Below are positions 24,474 through 29,778 of a stretch of 32,715 nucleotides of DNA, in pieces. The notes below the pieces were generated by a model, which saw only the letters and a list, made by a program, of their open reading frames with translations, had not been told where the DNA came from and searched no databases. The stretch is from JAUSIF01 sp964620215. GTDB lineage: Bacteria; Pseudomonadota; Alphaproteobacteria; Rhizobiales; Xanthobacteraceae. Position numbers and translations under genes: made by a program. The first letter of the stretch is position 1; each line of letters begins with the position of its first letter. Location: assembly GCA_964620215.1 (NCBI GenBank), contig CAZUJE010000015.1, positions 1 to 32,715 on the forward strand, written 5' to 3'.

Positions 24474-25253
24474 TTACATAGCAATGTCGCGAACCTGGCC
24501 CTTCAGCCCGTTGATCGCGCCGACGGAAGTCGCCTTGCCGCTTGCAATATCAACCGAGTAGAGCGTGCCGCCACTGACGATCCAGCCGGCGTTCTGGCCT
24601 TCGCCCGTGTTGACAATGTTGAAGGCGATCGGGCCGTTCGGCTTGAAGCCGAGCATGCCGATCGTGTTGAGGGTGCCGTCGTTCGGCGGCGCCTGACGCA
24701 CGAGCGCGCCGGTGGAAGCGTCGATGTTGTAAAGGACCGTTTCCTTGGTGCCCTTCACGCTGTTCGAATAGGAGCCGGCAACGACGTTGGGCTTCTTGTC
24801 CTTGTTCGCGTCGGTCTCGGCGTATTTGTGGCTGCCGTCCACGGTCACCTTGCCGTCATCGACATTCACGCGGTGGCTGGTGCCGTCGCTGCTCATGATG
24901 CGCAGGCGGTCGGCGGCGGGATTGAAATCGACGGTGACAGTGCCGCCCTTCACCTTCTCGGACAGTTCCGCCTTCTTGGTGGAAACGCCGGTCTTGGTGT
25001 CGATGGTGACGATCATGCCGTCGTCGGTGACGCCATAAAGCATTCCATCGGCGGGACGAACGTCGATGCCGTGCAGCTTCTTGACGCCTTTCACGGGGAT
25101 GGAAGCGGTTACCTGCCGCTTGGCGGGGTCGATCATTGCGAGGGTATTGTCGCCGATGAGCGCAACAATCTGCTGCGCCGAGGCGGCATTGGCGGCAACC
25201 AGCGTTCCTGCGAACGCCAGCGCGGCCAATAGGGGATTGCGGATTTTGGACAT
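24474..25253 (-). CDS. Secreted DUF4394-type beta-propeller-like protein
   Basis: The 259-residue exported protein has a Sec signal peptide (MSKIRNPLLAALAFAGTLVA..., probable cleavage ASA-QQ). The mature part shows repeated blade-like units: ALIGDNTLAMIDPAKRQV, KLHGIDVRPADGMLYGVTDD, VDFNPAADRLRIMSSDG and FNIVNTGEGQNAGWIVSGG. This is the pattern I associate with the DUF4394 family; no biochemical role is established. The start at 25253 has GGGAG upstream. It is divergent from an ECF sigma factor and shares a palindromic intergenic region with matching promoter-like motifs, so it is probably a target of that sigma factor. Confidence 0.82.
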   Translation of the reverse strand: MSKIRNPLLAALAFAGTLVAANAASAQQIVALIGDNTLAMIDPAKRQVTASIPVKGVKKLHGIDVRPADGMLYGVTDDGMIVTIDTKTGVSTKKAELSEKVKGGTVTVDFNPAADRLRIMSSDGTSHRVNVDDGKVTVDGSHKYAETDANKDKKPNVVAGSYSNSVKGTKETVLYNIDASTGALVRQAPPNDGTLNTIGMLGFKPNGPIAFNIVNTGEGQNAGWIVSGGTLYSVDIASGKATSVGAINGLKGQVRDIAM

Positions 25254-25307
25254 TTCTTCGTCTCCCTGGGGTGGTTCTTGAGGGAGCGGGGGCGCGCCCT
25301 CATTGGA

Positions 25308-25389
25308 ATTACCCGCGACAACAGCCGTCGGATGCAGGAAACCCAAATATTTTTTCAATCTGCATCTGGAGGGACGGCTCGCGGGTAAT
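25308..25389. promoter_or_regulatory. Divergent, symmetric ECF-type promoter pair
   Basis: An imperfect 82-bp palindrome holds two like promoter motifs facing outward. Toward the sigma gene: GCATCT (25362-25367), 16 nt, GGTAAT (25384-25389). Toward the DUF4394 gene, on the minus strand: GCATCC (25335-25330), 16 nt, GGTAAT (25313-25308). Both are preceded by T, share GACGGC within the spacer, and end CGCGGGTAAT. The distance to the start codons is nearly equal, 53 nt to TTG 25443 and 54 nt to ATG 25253. Such matching sequence and spacing suggest that the local sigma factor drives both sides. Confidence 0.7.
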
Positions 25390-25442
25390 CGCTAGGTAAG
25401 GTAGGAATCCGTCTGGTGTCTGGACGGAAAGGGAGACGAATC

Positions 25443-25985
25443 TTGAGCGGGACAGACCAGCACGCGGTTCTGCTAGCGGCCTGCGCGCGCGGAGAGCGTG
25501 CGGCCCTGGAGACGATCTACCAGCGGGAGTCGGCGGCCATGATCGGCGTCGCTGTCCGCATCGTGCGCCGGCGCGAGCTTGCAGAGGAGGTCGTCCACGA
25601 CGTCTTTTTGCAAGTCTGGCGTCATGCGGGAAGCTTCGATGCTTCCATCGGCTCGGGCCGGGCATGGCTTTATGCAATCGTGCGCAACCGCGCGATCAAT
25701 CTCCTGCGCGACTCCAGCCGCGAGCAGACAGCGCCCGAGGATGAAATTGCATCGCTGCTGGAAGCCGGCGGAGCAGCCGATGACGCTTTCGATAAACTGG
25801 CGGAAGGCAGCGCCTTGCGCCGTTGCCTGCAACAGCTCGATCCTCGCAAACGCCTTGGCGTCCTGCTTGCCTATGTCGAAGGACTTTCCCACGGCGAAAT
25901 CGCGGCCCGGCTCGGCGTGCCGCTTGGCACCGCGAAGGCGTGGCTGCGCCGCAGCCTGATTGCGCTGAAGGATTGCCTCGCATGA
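25443..25985 (+). CDS. ECF-family RNA polymerase sigma factor (SigK-like)
   Basis: The 180-residue sigma factor has only regions 2 and 4. Region 2 spans about 20-90 (ALETIYQRESAAMIGVA, RRRELAEEVVHDVFLQVW, GRAWLYAIVRNRAINLLR). Region 4 spans about 120-178 (LDPRKRLGVLLAYVEGLS, HGEIAARLGVPLGTAKAWL). Its anti-sigma partner is RskA-like, which fits the SigK-type (ECF19) group. The start TTG at 25443 is chosen because AGGGAG lies 7 nt upstream; a GTG at 25416 is possible but would leave a very short leader from the predicted promoter. The stop overlaps the start of the anti-sigma gene (ATGA). Autoregulation is likely from the upstream palindrome. Confidence 0.93.
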   Translation: MSGTDQHAVLLAACARGERAALETIYQRESAAMIGVAVRIVRRRELAEEVVHDVFLQVWRHAGSFDASIGSGRAWLYAIVRNRAINLLRDSSREQTAPEDEIASLLEAGGAADDAFDKLAEGSALRRCLQQLDPRKRLGVLLAYVEGLSHGEIAARLGVPLGTAKAWLRRSLIALKDCLA

Positions 25986-26683
25986 ACCGCGACGAAGAAA
26001 TCCTCGCGGGCGAATATGCGCTCGGCCTGCTCGAAGGCGTCGAACTCGAGCAATTCGAGCGGAAGCTTTCGCGCGACCGCGCCTTGCAGCGGGAAGTCGC
26101 GCGCTGGCAATCGCAGTTTTCCGATCTCGATGCCACGGCAATACCGCAGCCTGCGCCCGCCGAACTGTGGAGCCGCATCGAGAAAAGCGTTGGTTCCGGA
26201 CGCACCGCGCAAGCGGCAAAACCCGGCTTGGCGGATGGCCTGTGGTCGAGTCTTGGCTTCTGGCGCGGCGCGAGTTTCGCGGGCGCGGCGGCCAGCCTTT
26301 TTCTTGCCGCCGCTGTCAGCCTGATGGCGGGACGCGCGACGCCGGTGCCGCTTGTCGTCGCGGTGTTGCAGACCGACGATGCCTCGCCGGGAGCGATTGT
26401 GGAAGCCTTCCATGACGGCCGCGTCGTCGTTGTGCCGCTGAAGGACATTCAGGTGCCGGAAGGGAAGGCGCTGGAAGTCTGGACGCTGTTCGACAAGGCA
26501 CGCGGGCCGGTATCGCTCGGCCTCATTGACCGTTCGCGCCGCGCGCAATTTTCGACGTCGAATTTGCCTGCGCGCGAAACCCAGCTTTATGAAATCACGC
26601 TGGAGCCCGCGACCGGCTCGCCGATTGGCCGCCCGACAGGTCCGATCCTGATGAAGGGGCTCGCGGCAGCGCCCCGCATCTGA
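25982..26683 (+). CDS. RskA-type membrane anti-sigma factor
   Basis: The 233-residue protein has a cytoplasmic anti-sigma region at its N-terminus (EEILAGEYALGLLEGVELE, to about residue 45). It lacks the HxxxCxxC zinc motif, as is normal for this subgroup. One transmembrane helix lies at about 95-117 (ASFAGAAASLFLAAAVSLMAG). A periplasmic RskA domain follows (PLVVAVLQTDDASPG, GKALEVWTLFDKARGPVSLG, ending SPIGRPTGPILMKG). In mycobacteria RskA holds SigK inactive and is released by regulated proteolysis; the same logic is inferred. The gene starts inside the sigma stop codon, so the two are made in a fixed ratio. A strong terminator follows. Confidence 0.93.
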   Translation: MNRDEEILAGEYALGLLEGVELEQFERKLSRDRALQREVARWQSQFSDLDATAIPQPAPAELWSRIEKSVGSGRTAQAAKPGLADGLWSSLGFWRGASFAGAAASLFLAAAVSLMAGRATPVPLVVAVLQTDDASPGAIVEAFHDGRVVVVPLKDIQVPEGKALEVWTLFDKARGPVSLGLIDRSRRAQFSTSNLPARETQLYEITLEPATGSPIGRPTGPILMKGLAAAPRI

Positions 26684-26691
26684 AACGAAAA

Positions 26692-26715
26692 AGCCCCCGG
26701 TTTGAGCCGGGGGCT
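26692..26715. terminator. Bidirectional intrinsic terminator
   Basis: A 9-bp stem AGCCCCCGG/CCGGGGGCT sits between the convergent anti-sigma and PsiF-like genes. On the minus strand it is followed by TTTTCG, giving a good terminator for the PsiF-like gene; on the plus strand the tail (gatcgtgttt) is weaker. Confidence 0.85.
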
Positions 26716-26732
26716 GATCGTGTTTGAAGAAA

Positions 26733-27287
26733 TCAGGCTGCTTTCTTCTTTGCCTTCTTCTCCTCGTCGTCTTCCTTCTTTTTCTTTTTAGCCGCGTCGG
26801 CCTTTTCTTTCTTTTCCTTCTTCGCCGCGTCCGCCTTTTCTTTCTTTTCCTGCTTCTCGGCGTCAGCTTCTTCTTTCTTTTTCTTCTTGGCTGCGTCGGC
26901 CTTTTCCTTCTTGGACGAAGCCTCGTTGTCATCCTGTTTCTTCGCCACGGCCTTCTTGTCGTCGGCCTCTTTCTTCTTTGCGGCGCGTTGTTCGGCCGCT
27001 TCCTGGGCCTTCTTCTTTCTCTCTTCTGCCGGATCCTTGGCCTTCGCCGCGGCGGAAATCGGACGGCCTCTCAGGCAGTCGCTCATATAGGCGCGGTAAG
27101 CGGTCTGGCCGGAAGCACCGGTCTTTTCCTTGTGCTGGTTCCAGTCCTGCGCGCAGTCCTTCATTTTCTGCTGCTGTTTGAGTTGCGCTTCGGAGTATTT
27201 CTTCTCCGCCGAGAACAGCGCCGTGGGCGCGGCCATGACGGCCACGAAAGCAAGCACCGCAAACGCGGCGATCAACCTCCGCAACAT
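26733..27287 (-). CDS. Secreted PsiF-like protein with long lysine-rich tail
   Basis: The 184-residue protein has a signal peptide (MLRRLIAAFAVLAFVAVMAA, then PTALFSA). A short Cys-pair domain follows, about 34-74 (QLKQQQKMKDCAQDWNQHK...YRAYMSDCLRG), which resembles the PsiF repeat of phosphate-starvation proteins. From about residue 88 the rest is a highly charged Lys/Ala/Glu/Asp repeat tract with units like KKEKADAAKK. Such tails in the periplasm could bind anionic polymers such as LPS, polyphosphate or DNA. The ATG at 27287 has GGAGGAATCCA upstream. The domain name is a family recollection; the role is unknown. The repeat may expand or contract by slippage. Confidence 0.8.
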   Translation of the reverse strand: MLRRLIAAFAVLAFVAVMAAPTALFSAEKKYSEAQLKQQQKMKDCAQDWNQHKEKTGASGQTAYRAYMSDCLRGRPISAAAKAKDPAEERKKKAQEAAEQRAAKKKEADDKKAVAKKQDDNEASSKKEKADAAKKKKKEEADAEKQEKKEKADAAKKEKKEKADAAKKKKKEDDEEKKAKKKAA

Positions 27288-27855
27288 TGGATTCCTCCAT
27301 GGGTGACCCGCGGCCTCCGTGATTGGAGGTCTTCATGCGGGCCGGCCGTCTCCCGGCGCAGGGGGCGTACCGGATGACGCAACGATACGCCCGATTTCGT
27401 TGTTCCCGCTAGCCATGCGTTTGTAGCTTCGAAGGCAAGCCTTGACGCCGTTGTGACTGGAAACACGCGCGTTTATTGAAAAGATATATCCGCGAAATTT
27501 CCAGACGCGTGGCAAGCCAGGAGCGATACCCGCAGCCGGGTAGGGGAAATCAGAACACGAAGAACCGATTTTCCCGCCGCTCGAAACTGCCATCGCAAGC
27601 GTGGTGAGCGAGCCGTAAGCACGCATGCTTTCCAGTGTGTTTCAAATTGCCGGAAATTGCTCTGGCATCGGCATTTCCAGCGTGAATCAATCCTGAATCA
27701 ACGTCCCGGAAACCACTCCCGGTGCGAAAGGATTCATCCAGTCACTTAAGATGCGATTCAAAACTAATCGGCATTCTCGCGGTCAAGCCGGGCGAAGGTC
27801 CGGACCAGACAAAAGCGGCGCAGGACGCACCGCTTAACGGCCACGGGGAAGTAAA
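27288..27855. other. 568-bp intergenic region with GANTC cluster; no convincing gene
   Basis: This stretch lies between the PsiF-like gene (minus) and the Sel1 gene (plus). I see no well-supported gene; a 97-codon minus-strand frame (27333-27626) has its possible ribosome binding site almost touching the ATG and no recognisable protein pattern. The region contains a CCTCC/GGAGG hairpin near 27314-27329 and four GANTC sites near the Sel1 gene. Confidence 0.6.
27684..27759. promoter_or_regulatory. Cluster of four GANTC (CcrM-type) sites
   Basis: GAATC at 27684 and 27695 lie inside a direct repeat TGAATCAA with 11-bp period; GATTC sites follow at 27731 and 27755. Four sites in 76 bp is far more than base composition predicts (about one per 280 bp at 60% G+C). 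In alphaproteobacteria GANTC is methylated by CcrM and read by GcrA, so cell-cycle-linked control of the downstream gene is possible. Confidence 0.4.
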
Positions 27856-28131
27856 ATGGGACTCAACGAACTCTACGCGCTGGAAACAGCCGCCCGCATC
27901 CCGGGCGACAATTCCAGCACCATCTGTTTCAGGCTCGGCATGTTCTATTCGGTTGGCGGTTCGGTGCCGGCCGACAAGGTTGCCGCGCATAAATGGTTCA
28001 ATCTCGCGGCTGTCCGCGGCAATCGCGACGCGGTCGCGTATCGCCGTGAACTCTCCGCCGAGATGTCCGAAATCGAAATCGCAGCGGCCCAGCGCGCCGC
28101 GCGCGAATGGATCGCCGCCACCGCGCATTAA
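27856..28131 (+). CDS. Small Sel1-repeat protein
   Basis: The 91-residue protein has one recognisable Sel1/TPR-like unit (VAAHKWFNLAAVRGNRDAVA) preceded by a partial one (ICFRLGMFYSVGGSV) and followed by YRRELSAEMSEIEIA and AAQRAAREWIA. Such units mediate protein contacts. There is no signal peptide. The ATG at 27856 has GGGGAAG upstream. Similar short single-copy Sel1 proteins are frequent in Bradyrhizobium-like genomes. Two palindromic repeats and a terminator follow. The upstream region is rich in GANTC sites. Confidence 0.82.
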   Translation: MGLNELYALETAARIPGDNSSTICFRLGMFYSVGGSVPADKVAAHKWFNLAAVRGNRDAVAYRRELSAEMSEIEIAAAQRAAREWIAATAH

Positions 28132-28136
28132 AAAAA

Positions 28137-28186
28137 GAGCGTGATCCCCGAAAAGTGGAGACCGGTTTTCGGGAGGGATCACGCTC
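28137..28186. repeat. Dispersed palindromic repeat, GAGCGTGATC type (copy 2)
   Basis: The 50-bp element begins GAGCGTGATCCC and ends GGGATCACGCTC, with inner CGAAAAGTGG...ACCGGTTTTCGGG. It corresponds to copy 1 at 11194-11242 in the opposite orientation. Compensating changes (CATG in copy 1 to CGTG in copy 2, on both arms) keep the stem paired, which argues that the folded form matters. It starts 6 bp after the Sel1 stop. Confidence 0.8.
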
Positions 28187-28196
28187 AGACATAAAA

Positions 28197-28218
28197 GAGC
28201 GTGACGGGGATCATGCTC
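28197..28218. repeat. Truncated relative of the GAGCATGATC repeat
   Basis: GAGCGTGACGGGGATCATGCTC carries one arm of each variant (CGTG left, CATG right) and lacks most of the inner block. The inner-block word AAAAAGTGG appears just after it (28223-28231). It looks like a rearranged remnant placed 11 bp from copy 2. Confidence 0.55.
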
Positions 28219-28241
28219 GACAAAAAGTGGGGAGGGGGCGG

Positions 28242-28286
28242 AAGGGACCGGGCTTGAAAAAGTCCGGTCCCTTCGGTGTTTTTGGG
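28242..28286 (+). terminator. Intrinsic terminator after the Sel1 gene
   Basis: A 10-bp stem AAGGGACCGG/CCGGTCCCTT (28242-28251 and 28264-28273) is followed by cggtgtttttggg. It ends the Sel1 transcript before the RND operon. Confidence 0.75.
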
Positions 28287-28411
28287 CTTCGGGCTGACGC
28301 AGCGGTATGCGTCTAAGCTCCTGACTTGCATGGAATTTATGCTTGTGCGGGCCGCGCGGGATGTGCAACCGCGCCGTGAAACTAACCCATGCGCTACTCA
28401 CAGGCCTGTTA

Positions 28412-28531
28412 TTGCAGTGCAAAAATTTCTGTAATTTCAGCAACTTATTCAATCCGGGTTTCAAGGAAAACCCTACAGAATCAGACGCTTCCGGCGCTGC
28501 TTCCGGATTTGGCCTTCATCTTGCAATGCAA
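28412..28531. promoter_or_regulatory. Two TTGCANTGCAA palindromes upstream of the RND operon
   Basis: TTGCAGTGCAA (28412-28422) and TTGCAATGCAA (28521-28531) are two 11-bp palindromes that differ only at the centre. The second lies 5 nt before the adaptor start codon, where a ribosome binding site would be. They look like operators for a dimeric repressor. The TGC-N3-GCA core is like sites reported for PhaR/PhbF-type regulators; whether that applies here is inference. Confidence 0.5.
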
Positions 28532-28536
28532 CCGGC

Positions 28537-29769
28537 ATGATGAAAAACGCAGCATTCGCTTCCCGCCTTCATGCCCTCAAGACTTTTGCCGCGCTCGGCT
28601 GCGTGGCCTTGGGGATTTCCGCCTGCAATGAACTTCAATCCGCGCCTTCGGCAGCTCCGCGTCCGCAAGTCAGTGTCGTGACCTTGCAGGCTTCCTCGAA
28701 ACCGTTTGTCCGCGATCTGCCGGGCCGCATTGCGCCGACCCGCGTCGCTGAAGTGCGGGCGCGCGTCGCCGGCATCGTGATGGAGCGCAGCTTCGAGCAG
28801 GGTGCCGAAGTGAAAGCGGGCGACACGCTTTACCGGATTGATCCCGCCCGCTTCCAGGTGGACCTCGCCGCGGCCGAAGCGGCCCATGCGAAAGCACTCG
28901 CGGCACTCGATCAGTCCGAACAGCAATCGAAGCGGGTCGAGAAACTCGTGGTCCTTCAGTCCGCTTCCCAGGCGCAGCATGAAACGGCGCTCGCGAATTA
29001 CCGGCAGGCAGTGGCGGAAGTCGCCGCGCGCAAGGCCGAGATCGAACGCGCGAAGCTAGAACTCAGCTATACCGACGTGAAAGCGCCGATCAGCGGGCGC
29101 ATCGGCCGCGCGATGGTCACGGAAGGCGCGCTCGTGGGGCAGGGCGAGGCCACGCATCTTGCAACCGTGCGCCAGCTCGATCCGATCTATGCCGATTTCA
29201 CCCAGTCGGTGAGCGAACTCAATCAGCTTCGCCGCGCCTTCGAGAGCGGCGATCTGGAGCAGGTGGCACCCGACGCCGTCAAAGTCGAACTCGTGCTCGA
29301 TGACGGAACGATTTATCCGCACGCCGGAAAACTCCTGTTCTCCGATGCGAGCGTCGATCCGAGCACCGGCCAGGTCACGCTGCGCGGCGAATTTCCCAAT
29401 CCAAAAGCCGAATTGCTGCCGGGCATGTATGTGCGCGTGCAGATCGAGCAGGGCATCGATGGCGACGCGCTCACCGTGCCGCAACAGGCGGTGCAGCGGA
29501 ACGATGCCGGCGGCAGCGAAGTATTCGTCGTGAAGCCGGATAATCGGACTGTGCTGACAGCGACCCGTGTGGGGCGCGTGATCGAGCAGGAATGGCTCGT
29601 TCTCGATGGCCTCAATCCTGGCGACCGGGTCGTGGTCGAGGGCTTCCAGAAATTCGTCGCGGGCGATCTTGTCGATCCCGTGCCGTGGCAGCGGAGCAAG
29701 GCCGCAAGTGCCGGCAAGGACGCACGCCGCGTGGAACTTGAACCATCTCCCCCCAACGTGACGCGCTAG
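28537..29769 (+). CDS. RND efflux periplasmic adaptor (AcrA/MexA type), lipoprotein
   Basis: The 410-residue membrane-fusion protein links an RND pump to an outer-membrane channel. It has a lipoprotein signal with lipobox ISAC (Cys30). The lipoyl/barrel-sandwich half follows (VRARVAGIVMERSFEQGAEV, KAGDTLYRIDPARFQ). Next is a helical hairpin (about 105-175, AAEAAHAKALAALDQSEQQ...), then the second lipoyl half (LSYTDVKAPISGRIGRAMV). The beta-barrel and membrane-proximal domains end with GDRVVVEGFQKF. The start is the first of two tandem ATGs (28537/28540), with no visible Shine-Dalgarno; a palindrome occupies that spot. The pump gene follows 9 bp after the stop. No outer-membrane factor or regulator gene lies in the window. 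Confidence 0.95.
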   Translation: MMKNAAFASRLHALKTFAALGCVALGISACNELQSAPSAAPRPQVSVVTLQASSKPFVRDLPGRIAPTRVAEVRARVAGIVMERSFEQGAEVKAGDTLYRIDPARFQVDLAAAEAAHAKALAALDQSEQQSKRVEKLVVLQSASQAQHETALANYRQAVAEVAARKAEIERAKLELSYTDVKAPISGRIGRAMVTEGALVGQGEATHLATVRQLDPIYADFTQSVSELNQLRRAFESGDLEQVAPDAVKVELVLDDGTIYPHAGKLLFSDASVDPSTGQVTLRGEFPNPKAELLPGMYVRVQIEQGIDGDALTVPQQAVQRNDAGGSEVFVVKPDNRTVLTATRVGRVIEQEWLVLDGLNPGDRVVVEGFQKFVAGDLVDPVPWQRSKAASAGKDARRVELEPSPPNVTR

Positions 29770-29778
29770 AGGTCTGTC

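Noticed and set aside
27333..27626. A 97-codon minus-strand frame in the PsiF-Sel1 intergenic region
   Set aside because: The GGAAAG motif is only 1 nt from the ATG, there is no recognisable pattern, and the frame does not look like protein-coding sequence of this genome.
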